DNA from: an uncultured Bacilli bacterium
GTDB lineage: Bacteria > Bacillota_I > Bacilli_A > RF39 > UBA660
Reading direction: 5' to 3'
Length of the DNA stretch: 64,000 nt
NCBI GenBank assembly: GCA_934101115.1
Contig: CAKOPW010000004.1
Location: 25,478 to 89,477 of the forward strand
Shown here: positions 43,815 through 52,449 of the stretch, piece after piece
Layout: each line of letters begins with the position of its first letter
Position numbering within the stretch: the first letter of the stretch is position 1
Program-made: the position numbers and the translations under genes
The notes under the pieces: model-generated
The model's input: only the letters and a program-made list of their open reading frames with translations
Told to the model about the DNA's origin: nothing
The model's database searches: none

Positions 43815-44642
43815 ATGGGTATAAGAAAATATAAACCAACTACGAATGGTCGTAGAGGAATGTCTACTTTAACTAATGATGAAATTACTACATCAAGACC
43901 AGAAAAAAGTTTATTAAAAACTATTTCTAAAACTGGTGGACGTAATAATCAAGGTAGAATGACTGTACAACACATCGGTGGTGGAGCAAAAAGAAAATAT
44001 CGTATAATTGATTTTAAAAGAAATAAATTCAATGTAACTGGTAAAGTTACTACAATCGAATACGATCCAAATCGTAATGCTAATATAGCTTTAATCACTT
44101 ACTTAGATGGTGAAAAAAGATATATTATAGCACCAAAAGATTTAAAAGTAGGAATGATTGTTGAATCTGGAGAAGCTTGTGATATCAAAGTTGGTAATGC
44201 AATGCAACTTCAAAACATTCCTGTTGGTACATTAGTACACAATGTTGAATTAAAACCTGGTAAAGGTGGAGAAATTGCTAGATCTGCTGGACAAAGTGTT
44301 CAAATACTTGGTAGAGATGGTAAATATGTAATCGTTCGTTTAATGTCAGGCGAAACAAGAAAAATTCTTGGAACTTGTATGGCAACTATTGGTGAAGTTG
44401 GAAATGAAGATTATGAACTAGTAAACATTGGTAAAGCTGGAAGAACTCGTCATATGGGTATTCGTCCTACAAACCGTGGTTCTGTTATGAACCCTAACGA
44501 CCATCCACATGGTGGTGGTGAAGGTAGAACACCAATCGGTAGAAAAGGGCCTGTTACTCCTTGGGGTAAACCAGCACTTGGATATAAAACTCGTAAAGGA
44601 AAGAAAGCTTCTGACAAGTTAATTGTTAGTAAGAAGAAATAG
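43815..44642 (+). CDS. rplB: Ribosomal protein L2
   Basis: 275 residues, normal for L2. YKPTTNGRRGMS, HIGGGAKRKYRIIDFKR and the C-terminal NPNDHPHGGGEGR with the essential histidine region are all present. L2 binds 23S rRNA at the subunit interface and is needed for peptidyl transfer. TAGGAGG is 12 bases upstream. Confidence 0.98.
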   Translation: MGIRKYKPTTNGRRGMSTLTNDEITTSRPEKSLLKTISKTGGRNNQGRMTVQHIGGGAKRKYRIIDFKRNKFNVTGKVTTIEYDPNRNANIALITYLDGEKRYIIAPKDLKVGMIVESGEACDIKVGNAMQLQNIPVGTLVHNVELKPGKGGEIARSAGQSVQILGRDGKYVIVRLMSGETRKILGTCMATIGEVGNEDYELVNIGKAGRTRHMGIRPTNRGSVMNPNDHPHGGGEGRTPIGRKGPVTPWGKPALGYKTRKGKKASDKLIVSKKK

Positions 44643-44650
44643 GTGATTTT

Positions 44651-44914
44651 ATGGCAAGAAGTTTAAAGAAAGGGCCTTTCATTGATGAAAGCCTAATGAA
44701 AAAAATTCAAAAATTAAATGAATCAAATAAAAAAGAAGTTGTTAAAACTTGGTCACGTCGTTCAACAATTTTCCCTGACTTTGTAGGTCATACAATTGCT
44801 GTACATAACGGAAAAGATTTTGTTCCAGTATATGTAACAGAAGATATGGTTGGTCACAAACTTGGAGAATTCGCTTTAACTCGTAAAGCTGGCGGACATG
44901 CAGGACAAAAGTAG
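44651..44914 (+). CDS. rpsS: Ribosomal protein S19
   Basis: 87 residues, a few fewer than the common 92, the difference being at the C-terminus. RSLKKGPFIDESL, TWSRRSTIFPDFVGHTIAVHNG (conserved block, residues 35-55) and KLGEFALTR are typical. S19 forms a complex with S13 in the 30S head. Eight bases separate it from rplB. Confidence 0.97.
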   Translation: MARSLKKGPFIDESLMKKIQKLNESNKKEVVKTWSRRSTIFPDFVGHTIAVHNGKDFVPVYVTEDMVGHKLGEFALTRKAGGHAGQK

Positions 44915-44925
44915 GAGGTTATTAG

Positions 44926-45267
44926 ATGGAAACATTTGCAATGCATAAAAGCGCAATGGTAGCTCCACGTAAATGCCGTATGACTATGGATTTAGTTAGA
45001 GGTAAAAAAGCTACTACTGCTATTGGAATATTAGAAAATACAAATACTAAATCTAGTAGACTTATACTTAAAGTTTTAAATTCTGCTATAGCTAATGCAA
45101 CTAATAACTATGGTGCTAAGCTAGAAGATTTAGTAATATCTGAATGCTTTGTTAATCCAGGACCTGTTTATAAAAGAGTAAAAATTGGTTCTAGAACAAA
45201 AGTAGACAGAAGAGATAAAAGAACAAGTCACATAACTGTAAAAGTTAGTGATGGTAAGGAGGCTTAA
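44926..45267 (+). CDS. rplV: Ribosomal protein L22
   Basis: 113 residues, standard. It contains the APRKCRMTMDLVRGK start region and the tunnel-loop hairpin near GPVYKRVKIGSR. L22 lines the exit tunnel next to L4, where macrolide resistance changes occur in other bacteria. A TAGGAGG site precedes the ATG. Confidence 0.97.
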   Translation: METFAMHKSAMVAPRKCRMTMDLVRGKKATTAIGILENTNTKSSRLILKVLNSAIANATNNYGAKLEDLVISECFVNPGPVYKRVKIGSRTKVDRRDKRTSHITVKVSDGKEA

Positions 45268-45273
45268 TTAGAT

Positions 45274-45951
45274 ATGGGACAAAAAGTAGATCCTAGAGGA
45301 TTAAGACTTGGTGTTAATAGAGATTGGCAATCTAAATGGTATGCTGAAAAAGAAAATTATGTTAATAACTTAAATAACGATATTAAAATTCGTGAATATT
45401 TAGTTAAAGAACTTAAAGATGCTGCTGTTTCAGAAATCTTAATCGAAAGAAAAAATAATAAAGTTGATGTTAAAATCTCAACTGCTCGTCCAGGAGTAAT
45501 CATTGGTAGAGGTGGAGAAGACATCGAAAAATTAAGAAATAAAATTAAACGTGTTTGCGGAGAAGAAGTATTTGTAACAATTAACGAAGTTAAAAATGCT
45601 GATTTAAGTGCAGAACTAGTTGCTCAATCTATTGCAAAACAAATTGAAAATAGAGGAAACTTCAGAAATGTTCAAAAGAAAGCTATTAAGAACACAATGA
45701 AGGCTGGAGCAAAAGGAATCAAAACTTCTGTATCTGGTCGTTTAGGAGGAGCTGAAATGGCTCGTACTGAAGGATACACAGAAGGAACTGTTCCTCTACA
45801 AACAATCAGAGCTAATGTTGATTACGCTACAGCAGAAGCTGACACTACTTATGGTAAGATTGGTGTTAAAGTTTGGATTTACAAAGGTGAAATCCTAAAT
45901 AAAAGAGTAAACAAAGGAGGTAATGACGATGTTAATGCCAAAAAGAACTAA
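45274..45951 (+). CDS. rpsC: Ribosomal protein S3
   Basis: 225 residues, normal. MGQKVDPRGLRLG at the start, the KH domain with VIIGRGGEDIEKL, and RLGGAEMARTE in the C-terminal part. S3 is part of the mRNA entry helicase site of the 30S. Its end overlaps rplP by about 23 bases. Confidence 0.97.
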   Translation: MGQKVDPRGLRLGVNRDWQSKWYAEKENYVNNLNNDIKIREYLVKELKDAAVSEILIERKNNKVDVKISTARPGVIIGRGGEDIEKLRNKIKRVCGEEVFVTINEVKNADLSAELVAQSIAKQIENRGNFRNVQKKAIKNTMKAGAKGIKTSVSGRLGGAEMARTEGYTEGTVPLQTIRANVDYATAEADTTYGKIGVKVWIYKGEILNKRVNKGGNDDVNAKKN

Positions 45952-46360
45952 ATATCGTAAACCTCAAAGAATTTCATACGAAGGTCATGCTAAAGGAAAT
46001 CTAGAATTACATTTTGGTGATTATGGATTACAAGCTAAAGAAGGTGGATACGTTACAGCTCGTCAAATAGAAGCTGCTCGTATCGCTATGACACGTTATA
46101 TGAAACGTGGTGGTAAAGTATGGATTAACATATTCCCACATTTAGCAAGAACTCAAAAACCTTTGGAAACTCGTCAAGGTAAAGGAAAAGGTAACGTAAA
46201 CGAATGGGCTGCAGTAGTTAAAGAAGGAAAAATCATGTTTGAAATAGCTGGTGTTTCTGAAGAAGTTGCTCGTGAAGCATTAAGACTTGCATCTCATAAA
46301 TTAAGCGTTACAACTCGTTTCGTTAAGAGAGAAGAAAGTGGGGATCGTAATGAAGACTAA
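45929..46360 (+). CDS. rplP: Ribosomal protein L16
   Basis: 143 residues, standard. MLMPKRTKYRKP is the family start, so ATG 45929 is preferred to the in-frame ATG at 45923; GGAGG lies 8 bases before the chosen codon. It lies in the A-site region of the 50S. It overlaps both neighbours, rpsC by 23 bases and rpmC by 11. Confidence 0.96.
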   Translation: MLMPKRTKYRKPQRISYEGHAKGNLELHFGDYGLQAKEGGYVTARQIEAARIAMTRYMKRGGKVWINIFPHLARTQKPLETRQGKGKGNVNEWAAVVKEGKIMFEIAGVSEEVAREALRLASHKLSVTTRFVKREESGDRNED

Positions 46361-46547
46361 TGAAATTAGAAAAATGTCCACTGAAGAGATATTAAAGAAA
46401 ATTGAAGAACTAAAGAGTGAATTATTCGATTTAAGAATGAAACAATCTACTGGTTCATTAGAAAAATCACATAAAATAAATCAAGATAGAAAAGATATTG
46501 CTAGAATGAAAACTGTTTTAAGTGAAAGAGAAGGAGGAAATGAATAA
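46350..46547 (+). CDS. rpmC: Ribosomal protein L29
   Basis: 65 residues, standard. Two long helices, from NEIRKMSTEEILKKIEELKSE, with LFDLRMKQSTGSLE in the second. The frame opens at GTG 46338, but that GTGGGG is the ribosome site; ATG 46350 is the start. It lies by L23 at the tunnel exit. The stop overlaps the rpsQ ATG by one base. Confidence 0.95.
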   Translation: MKTNEIRKMSTEEILKKIEELKSELFDLRMKQSTGSLEKSHKINQDRKDIARMKTVLSEREGGNE

Positions 46548-46807
46548 TGAGCGAAACTAAGAGAACTGAATTAATCGGAAAAGTTGTTTCAGCTGCTAAT
46601 AATAAAACTATTACAGTTTTAGTTGAAACTTATAGAAATCATCCTCTATACAAAAAAAGAGTAAAATATTCTAAAAAATATACTGCTCATGATGAAAAAA
46701 ATATTGCGAAAGTTGGAGATGTAGTTAGATTACTTTCTACTAGACCATTATCTAAAACTAAGAGATATGAACTTGTAGAAATCTTAACTAAATCTCAAGA
46801 AGCTTAA
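46547..46807 (+). CDS. rpsQ: Ribosomal protein S17
   Basis: 86 residues, standard. It is an OB-fold 16S-binding protein, with GKVVSAANNKTITVLVE and HPLYKKRVKYSKKYTAHDE conserved. Start codon shares one base with the rpmC stop; AGGAGG is in the end of rpmC. Confidence 0.96.
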   Translation: MSETKRTELIGKVVSAANNKTITVLVETYRNHPLYKKRVKYSKKYTAHDEKNIAKVGDVVRLLSTRPLSKTKRYELVEILTKSQEA

Positions 46808-46818
46808 GGAGGGTTATT

Positions 46819-47187
46819 ATGATACAACAAGAAACTAGATTAAAAGTTGCTGATAACTCTGGAGCTCGTGAATTATTAGTAATCAGAGTATTAGGTGGAA
46901 GTAAAGTTAAATATGGTAACATTGGAGACATAGTTGTTGGAACTGTTAAAAAAGCAATTCCTAACTCAAATGTTAAAAAAGGAAAAGTAGTAAAAGCTGT
47001 TATTGTTAGAAGTGTTGAAGGTGTAAGACGTGCAGATGGATCTTTAATTAAATTCGGAGATAATGCTTGTGTATTAATCAAAGATGATAAGAGTCCAATC
47101 GGAACACGTGTTTTAGGACCTGTTGCTAGAGAACTTCGTGATAAAGACTTCATGAAAATTGTATCTTTAGCAAATGAAGTTTTATAG
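46819..47187 (+). CDS. rplN: Ribosomal protein L14
   Basis: 122 residues, standard. MIQQETRLKVADNSGARE and GDIVVGTVKKAIPN are diagnostic. L14 forms intersubunit bridges and is the binding site of RsfS. AAGGAGG precedes the ATG. Confidence 0.98.
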   Translation: MIQQETRLKVADNSGARELLVIRVLGGSKVKYGNIGDIVVGTVKKAIPNSNVKKGKVVKAVIVRSVEGVRRADGSLIKFGDNACVLIKDDKSPIGTRVLGPVARELRDKDFMKIVSLANEVL

Positions 47188-47196
47188 GAGGTAAAC

Positions 47197-47502
47197 ATGA
47201 AAGTTAAAGTTGGCGATAAAGTAAAAATTCTTGCTGGTAAAGATAAAGGCAAAGAAGGAACTGTTACAGTAACTTTGAAGAAAAAAGACAAAGTTGTTGT
47301 AAGTGGAATCAATATGATCAAAAAACATATGAAACCAAATTATCAAAATGAAACTGGTGGAATTCTTGAAACAGAAGCTCCAATTCATGTTTCTAACGTA
47401 AAAGTAATCGAAGAAACAAAAAATGCAAAAACAGTAAAAGCTACAGAAAAAAAGACAACTAAGAAAACTACTAAAAAAGAAGTAGGTGAAGATAATGAAT
47501 AG
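47197..47502 (+). CDS. rplX: Ribosomal protein L24 with basic C-terminal tail
   Basis: 101 residues. The KOW motif is in VKVGDKVKILAGKDKGKEG, and HMKPNYQNETGGILETEAPIHVSNV is typical. The last 30 residues are Lys/Thr-rich (KATEKKTTKKTTKKE), a low-complexity addition. L24 starts 50S assembly. It overlaps rplE by 8 bases. Confidence 0.96.
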   Translation: MKVKVGDKVKILAGKDKGKEGTVTVTLKKKDKVVVSGINMIKKHMKPNYQNETGGILETEAPIHVSNVKVIEETKNAKTVKATEKKTTKKTTKKEVGEDNE

Positions 47503-48034
47503 TTTAAAAGAAAAATACAATGATGTTATTAAAAAAGATCTAATGGAAAAATTTAATTACTCTTCAGTAATGGAAATTCCTAAACTAGAAAAAATTGTTA
47601 TTAATATCGGTGTTGGAGAAGCAAGTCATGATTCAAAATTTATTGAAGCTGCAGTTGCTGATCTAGAAACTATTACAGGACAAAAACCAATTATAACAAA
47701 AGCTAAAAAATCAATAGCTGGATTCAAATTAAGAGAAGGTCAATCTATTGGTACTAAAGTTACTTTAAGAGGAGAAAAAATGTACAATTTCATGGATAAA
47801 TTAATCCGTGTTGCATTACCTCGTGTACGTGACTTTAGAGGAATTAGTCCAAAAGCATTTGACGGTTTTGGAAACTATACTCTAGGAATTAAAGAACAAC
47901 TTATATTCCCAGAAATAGATTATGATAAAGTATTAAAAATAAGAGGAATGGATATCGTTTTTGTTACAACAGCAAAAACTAATGAAGAAGGTTTAGCATT
48001 ATTAACTGGATTCGGACTTCCATTTAGAAAGTAG
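47495..48034 (+). CDS. rplE: Ribosomal protein L5
   Basis: 179 residues, standard. MNSLKEKYNDVIKKDLMEKF, KIVINIGVGEAS and RDFRGISPKAFDGFGNY are conserved. L5 binds 5S rRNA and contacts P-site tRNA. The GTG at 47486 is part of the AGGTGAAG site; ATG 47495 is used. Confidence 0.97.
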   Translation: MNSLKEKYNDVIKKDLMEKFNYSSVMEIPKLEKIVINIGVGEASHDSKFIEAAVADLETITGQKPIITKAKKSIAGFKLREGQSIGTKVTLRGEKMYNFMDKLIRVALPRVRDFRGISPKAFDGFGNYTLGIKEQLIFPEIDYDKVLKIRGMDIVFVTTAKTNEEGLALLTGFGLPFRK

Positions 48035-48042
48035 GTATATTA

Positions 48043-48228
48043 ATGGCTAAGAAAAGTATGATTGTTAAGGCTAGTCGCCCACAAAAATTTAAAGTTAGAG
48101 AATATACTCGTTGTCAAAGATGTGGAAGACCTCATGGTGTTCTACGTAAATTTGGACTATGCCGTATTTGTTTTAGAGAACTTGCAAATCAAGGACAAAT
48201 ACCTGGAGTAAAGAAATCAAGTTGGTAG
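48043..48228 (+). CDS. rpsN: Ribosomal protein S14, zinc-binding (type Z)
   Basis: 61 residues. CQRCGRPH and CRICF give the two CxxC pairs of the zinc-binding short S14 found in Firmicutes. The zinc-free long form is not in the window. It sits in the 30S head; its place between rplE and rpsH is the usual one. Confidence 0.97.
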   Translation: MAKKSMIVKASRPQKFKVREYTRCQRCGRPHGVLRKFGLCRICFRELANQGQIPGVKKSSW

Positions 48229-48242
48229 AAAGGAAGTTAATT

Positions 48243-48641
48243 ATGGTAGCAGATAAAATAGCAGATATGCTTACAAGAATTCGTAATGCAAATCAAATGA
48301 AATATGATACTGTTGATGTTATTGGAACAAAGATGACAGTAGAAATCGCTAGAATCTTAAAAGAAGAAGGATATATAAGCGATTATAAACTAGTTGAAGC
48401 TCCTAATGGAAATACTTTAACATTAAACTTAAAATATGCTGAAGATAAAAAAGTTAGAGTTATCACTGGTTTAAAAAGAATCAGTAAATCTGGTTTAAGA
48501 GTTTATGCCAAATGTGATGAACTTCCTAGAGTTCTAAATGGTTTAGGTATAGCAATAATATCTACTTCTGAAGGTATTATGACTGATAGAGATGCTAGAA
48601 ATAAAAAGCTAGGAGGAGAAGTACTTGCTTACATTTGGTAA
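48243..48641 (+). CDS. rpsH: Ribosomal protein S8
   Basis: 132 residues, standard. DKIADMLTRIRNANQMK, GYISDYKL and LGIAIISTSEGIMTDRDAR are the conserved blocks. It binds the 16S central domain and in enteric bacteria represses the spc operon. The open frame extends to TTG 48222, but ATG 48243 follows AAAGGAAG and matches the family start. Confidence 0.97.
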   Translation: MVADKIADMLTRIRNANQMKYDTVDVIGTKMTVEIARILKEEGYISDYKLVEAPNGNTLTLNLKYAEDKKVRVITGLKRISKSGLRVYAKCDELPRVLNGLGIAIISTSEGIMTDRDARNKKLGGEVLAYIW

Positions 48642-48658
48642 CAAGGAAAATATTGGTT

Positions 48659-49198
48659 ATGAGTAGAATAGGAAATAGAGTTTTAAAAGTTCCTGCTGGT
48701 GTTACTGCAACAGTTGAAGGTAATACTATCACTGTTAAAGGATCAAAAGGAGAATTAAGTTATACTTTTAGTAAAGATATAACTGTTGAAGTAAAAGATG
48801 AAACTATTAAAGTTACTCGTGCAAACGAAACTAAAGAAGTAAAATCTTTACATGGAACAACAAATGCATTAATTTCAAATATGTTAATTGGTGTATCTGA
48901 AGGATTCCAAAAAGGATTAGAAGCTGTTGGTGTTGGTTACAAATTTACAGTTGCTGGAAACAAGATTACAGTTTCTGCTGGATATTCTCATCCAATAGAA
49001 GTAACAGTTCCAAGTGACTTAAAAGTTGAATCAGTATCAAATACAGAGATAACTGTTAGTGGAATTGATAAACAAAAAGTATCTGAATTTGCGGCTAATG
49101 TTCGTAAGATTCGTGAACCAGAACCTTATAAAGGTAAAGGTATACGTTATAAAGGCGAATACATAAGACGTAAAGAAGGAAAGAAAGCATCTAAATAG
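48659..49198 (+). CDS. rplF: Ribosomal protein L6
   Basis: 179 residues, standard two-domain L6. SRIGNRVLKVPAGV, LIGVSEGFQKGLEAVGVGY and EPEPYKGKGIRYKGE are typical. It is near the factor-binding site of the 50S. TTG- and GTG-type codons occur upstream in frame, but the ATG at 48659 matches the family start. Confidence 0.97.
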   Translation: MSRIGNRVLKVPAGVTATVEGNTITVKGSKGELSYTFSKDITVEVKDETIKVTRANETKEVKSLHGTTNALISNMLIGVSEGFQKGLEAVGVGYKFTVAGNKITVSAGYSHPIEVTVPSDLKVESVSNTEITVSGIDKQKVSEFAANVRKIREPEPYKGKGIRYKGEYIRRKEGKKASK

Positions 49199-49212
49199 GT
49201 AGGAGGGTTAAT

Positions 49213-49569
49213 ATGATAAAGAAAGAATCAACTAATGTCGCAAGACAAAGAAGACATGCAAGAGTTCGTAACAAAGTTGCAGGTACTAGTGAATGTCCAA
49301 GATTAAATGTATTTAGATCTAATTCTCATATTTTCGCACAAATAATTGATGACGAAAAAGGAACTACCTTAGTTAGTTCTTCAAGTGTTGAATTAAAAAT
49401 TAAAAATGGCGGAAACGTTGAAGGTGCTAAATTAGTAGGTGCTGATGTTGCTAAAAAAGCTAAAAAAGCTGGTATTACAAAAGTAGTATTCGATAGAGGT
49501 GGATACCAATATCATGGACGTGTTGAAGCTTTAGCTGAAGCTGCACGTGAAGCTGGATTGGAATTTTAG
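49213..49569 (+). CDS. rplR: Ribosomal protein L18
   Basis: 118 residues, standard. RRHARVRNKVAGTSECPRL and FDRGGYQYHGRVEALAEAARE are conserved. It binds 5S rRNA with L5. TAGGAGG precedes the ATG. Confidence 0.97.
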   Translation: MIKKESTNVARQRRHARVRNKVAGTSECPRLNVFRSNSHIFAQIIDDEKGTTLVSSSSVELKIKNGGNVEGAKLVGADVAKKAKKAGITKVVFDRGGYQYHGRVEALAEAAREAGLEF

Positions 49570-49579
49570 GAGGTAGATT

Positions 49580-50089
49580 ATGGCAAGACAAGAAAAAGTT
49601 ATGGACCCTAAGAAAAAACTTTTAGACGAAAAAGTTATTACCATCTCTAGAGTAACAAAGGTTACTAAAGGTGGACGTCATTTTAGATTTTCAGCTACAA
49701 TGGTAGTTGGTGACGGAAAAGGATTAGTAGGAATTGGAACAGGTAAAGCTAATGAAGTACCTGAAGCAATTAAAAAAGGATTACAAGCTGCTAATAAGAA
49801 TTTAGTTAGAGTATCACTAGTTGATGCTAGAACTATTCCACATGAAGCTATTGGAGTATGTGGAAGAGCTAAAGTTATGATTAAACCTGCTCCAAAAGGT
49901 ACAGGAATCATCGCTGGTGGAGCTGCTCGTGCCGTTCTTGAATTAGCTGGTGTTAAAGATATCGTTTCTAAATCTTTAGGATCAAATACTCAAGTTAACG
50001 TTGCTAAAGCTACACTAGAAGCTTTAAAATCACAACGTACTGCTGAACAAATTGCAGAATTACGTGGTAAGAAAGTTGAGGAGTTATAA
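49580..50089 (+). CDS. rpsE: Ribosomal protein S5
   Basis: 169 residues, standard. VTKVTKGGRHFRFSATMVVG and PAPKGTGIIAGGAARAVLELAG (conserved block) are seen. S5 affects decoding accuracy and the mRNA entry site. In most bacteria rpmD (L30) follows; here rplO starts two bases after the stop. Confidence 0.97.
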   Translation: MARQEKVMDPKKKLLDEKVITISRVTKVTKGGRHFRFSATMVVGDGKGLVGIGTGKANEVPEAIKKGLQAANKNLVRVSLVDARTIPHEAIGVCGRAKVMIKPAPKGTGIIAGGAARAVLELAGVKDIVSKSLGSNTQVNVAKATLEALKSQRTAEQIAELRGKKVEEL

Positions 50090-50090
50090 T

Positions 50091-50531
50091 ATGAAGTTAA
50101 ATAGTTTAGAAAAATCTCCAGAAACTAAAGTAAGAAAAAGAGTTGGACGTGGACCAGGATCTGGAATGGGTAAAACATCTACTCGTGGTGAAAACGGACA
50201 AAAATCAAGAAGTGGAGCAAGCATTAAAGCTTGGTTCGAAGGTGGACAATCTCCATTATATAGAAGAATACCAAAAAGAGGATTTAGCAATGCTAGATTC
50301 CAAACAAAATATGCAACTATCAATTTATCTGATTTAAACAGATTCAATGATGGTGATACAGTTACTCCAGAACTTTTAAAAGAAATGGGTATTGTAAAAA
50401 AACAATTAGCTGGTGTTAAAGTACTTGCTAATGGTAAATTAGAAAAGAAGGTTAATGTTAAAGCTCATAGATTCTCATCAAGAGCTGTTACAAAGATTGA
50501 AGAATTAGGCGGAACAGCAGAGGTGATTTAA
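50091..50531 (+). CDS. rplO: Ribosomal protein L15
   Basis: 146 residues, standard. The basic glycine-rich N-terminus (GRGPGSGMGKTSTRGENGQ) and GGQSPLYRRIPKRGF are diagnostic. ATG 50091 is used; upstream in-frame codons lie inside rpsE. GAGGAG sits in the end of rpsE. It directly follows rpsE, with no room for L30. Confidence 0.97.
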   Translation: MKLNSLEKSPETKVRKRVGRGPGSGMGKTSTRGENGQKSRSGASIKAWFEGGQSPLYRRIPKRGFSNARFQTKYATINLSDLNRFNDGDTVTPELLKEMGIVKKQLAGVKVLANGKLEKKVNVKAHRFSSRAVTKIEELGGTAEVI

Positions 50532-50533
50532 AG

Positions 50534-51802
50534 ATGTTCAAAAGTCTTAAAGGACTATTTAGTTCCAAAAATAAAGATTTAAGAAAAAGAATTTATATCA
50601 CCTTAGCTATTTTAGCTGTCTTTGGATTAGGTACTAACATAATGGTTCCTCATGCAAAAAGTATTACTCAAAATTTAGATTTCTTAGATTTACTAAATTT
50701 AATGAGTGGTGGTAGTTTAAAAACTTTTTCAATATTTGCGTTAGGTGTTATGCCATATATTTCGGCAACAATCCTTACACAATTATTACAAATGGATATT
50801 ATTCCATATTTTAAAGAATTAAAGGAACAAGGTGCCACTGGTAGACAAAAGATAAATAAGATCAATAGATACTTAGGTATTCTATTTGCATTTATTCAAG
50901 GTTACATATACGCAGTTGCATTTATGGGAGGAAGTACTGTTGAAATATTAAAAACAACAATAATATTAACAGCTGGAACTTCATTACTATTATGGTTAGC
51001 TGATGTAGTTACAAATAAAGGATTAGGTAATGGTATATCACTATTTATTATGGCTGGTATCGTTAATACATTACCATCAACATTTATAACAGCATTTAAA
51101 GACTTAATCTTAGCTGATACATTTACACGTGTTGTAGGAATAAGCTTATTTGTATTATTTATAATAGCTTATTTAGTTATTCTAGTAGGAGTTGTATACA
51201 TGCAAATATCTGAAAGAAGAATACCAATACAACATAGTCAAAGAACAGATAGTTCTTATAACCAAGAACAATCTTATATTCCTTTGAAATTAAATTCAGC
51301 TAGTGTTATGCCAGTAATATTTGCTAGTGCTCTAACAAGTATTCCTACATTAATTGCTCAATTTGTAAAAAATGAAACATATCAAAACATTGTTAATAAC
51401 TATTTAAACTATACAACTTTAACTGGTTATATATTATATATAGTATTAATATTTGCATTTGGATATGTATATACACTTATGGAACTTAATCCAAAAGAAA
51501 TGAGTGAAAACTTAGATAAAAATAGAAGTTATATTCCAGGAATTACTCCTGGTGAAAAAACAGAGATGTACTTAAAAGGAACAATTTCTAGATTAACAGT
51601 TGTTGGAAGCTTATTCCTAATTGTTATAGCTTCTATTCCAATATTATTTAGTAAAGTATCTTCATTATCAAGTGCTGTAACACTTGGAGGTACAGGATTA
51701 CTAATTGTAGTTGGTGTTGCTCTTGAAACTTATAAACAACTTGAAAGTAGTATTGTTAGTAGAAGTTATCAAGGTAGTAGAAAGAGAAGACATAGAAGAT
51801 GA
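50534..51802 (+). CDS. secY: Protein translocase subunit SecY
   Basis: 422 residues with ten membrane helices, the pore of the Sec translocon. Helix 2 region PYISATILTQLLQMD, the loop GVVYMQISERRIPIQ and the C-terminal GTGLLIVVGVALETYKQLES are conserved. The cytoplasmic tail ends in a basic run (SRKRRHRR). It starts three bases after rplO and overlaps adk by 4 bases (ATGA). Confidence 0.97.
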   Translation: MFKSLKGLFSSKNKDLRKRIYITLAILAVFGLGTNIMVPHAKSITQNLDFLDLLNLMSGGSLKTFSIFALGVMPYISATILTQLLQMDIIPYFKELKEQGATGRQKINKINRYLGILFAFIQGYIYAVAFMGGSTVEILKTTIILTAGTSLLLWLADVVTNKGLGNGISLFIMAGIVNTLPSTFITAFKDLILADTFTRVVGISLFVLFIIAYLVILVGVVYMQISERRIPIQHSQRTDSSYNQEQSYIPLKLNSASVMPVIFASALTSIPTLIAQFVKNETYQNIVNNYLNYTTLTGYILYIVLIFAFGYVYTLMELNPKEMSENLDKNRSYIPGITPGEKTEMYLKGTISRLTVVGSLFLIVIASIPILFSKVSSLSSAVTLGGTGLLIVVGVALETYKQLESSIVSRSYQGSRKRRHRR

Positions 51803-52449
51803 AAAACATTATCTTTATAGCGCCTCCTGCTGCTGGTAAGGGAACGCAAAGTGAAATGCTAGTTAAAAAATATGGATATAAACATATTTCTACAGGAGAC
51901 TTATTAAGAGAAGAAGTTAAAAAAGAAAGTCTTCTTGGTAAAGATATAAAGAAACTTATGGAAGCTGGTAAACTTATCAGTGATGAAATAGTTTTAAACC
52001 TATTAAAAAGTAAGATTGAAAGTTCTGGGGTATCTTCAAAGTTTATATTTGATGGATATCCTCGAACTATAAATCAAGCTGAAAGCTTAAATAGGTTAGC
52101 AAATGAATTAAATTTTAAACTAGATTGTGTTATATATTTGGATATTGATGAATTAACAGCAATGAAAAGAGCTGTTGGAAGAATTGGTTGTCCAAGTTGT
52201 GGTAGAGGTTATAATAAATATGAAGAAGGTCTTATGCCAAAAGAAAAAGATCTATGTGATGATTGTAAGGTGCCATTAACATCAAGAAGTGATGATAATG
52301 AAGAAACTTTTAAAGAAAGATTTCAAACATATTTAAATAATACCAAACCTTTACTTGACTATTACGAAAAGTTAGGTATAATTAACGTGATAGCAAGTTT
52401 ATCTCCGGAAGAAACTTTTAAAGAAATAGAGGGTGTAGTTAATGATTAA
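51799..52449 (+). CDS. adk: Adenylate kinase, zinc-lid type
   Basis: 216 residues, long-form Adk. The P-loop is APPAAGKGTQ (where many have GPPGAGKGTQ), followed by KHISTGDLLR and FDGYPRT. The lid holds two cysteine pairs (CPSCGRGY and CDDC) for structural zinc, as in Gram-positive bacteria. It converts ATP + AMP to 2 ADP. It is coupled to secY by a 4-base overlap and to map by 8 bases. The alanines in the P-loop (PPAAGKGT) are an uncommon but tolerable variant. Confidence 0.96.
   Translation: MKNIIFIAPPAAGKGTQSEMLVKKYGYKHISTGDLLREEVKKESLLGKDIKKLMEAGKLISDEIVLNLLKSKIESSGVSSKFIFDGYPRTINQAESLNRLANELNFKLDCVIYLDIDELTAMKRAVGRIGCPSCGRGYNKYEEGLMPKEKDLCDDCKVPLTSRSDDNEETFKERFQTYLNNTKPLLDYYEKLGIINVIASLSPEETFKEIEGVVND

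Noticed and set aside
47182..47520. Minus-strand frame opposite rplX
   Set aside because: Phe/Tyr-rich translation of the complementary strand of a Lys-rich gene; no ribosome site.
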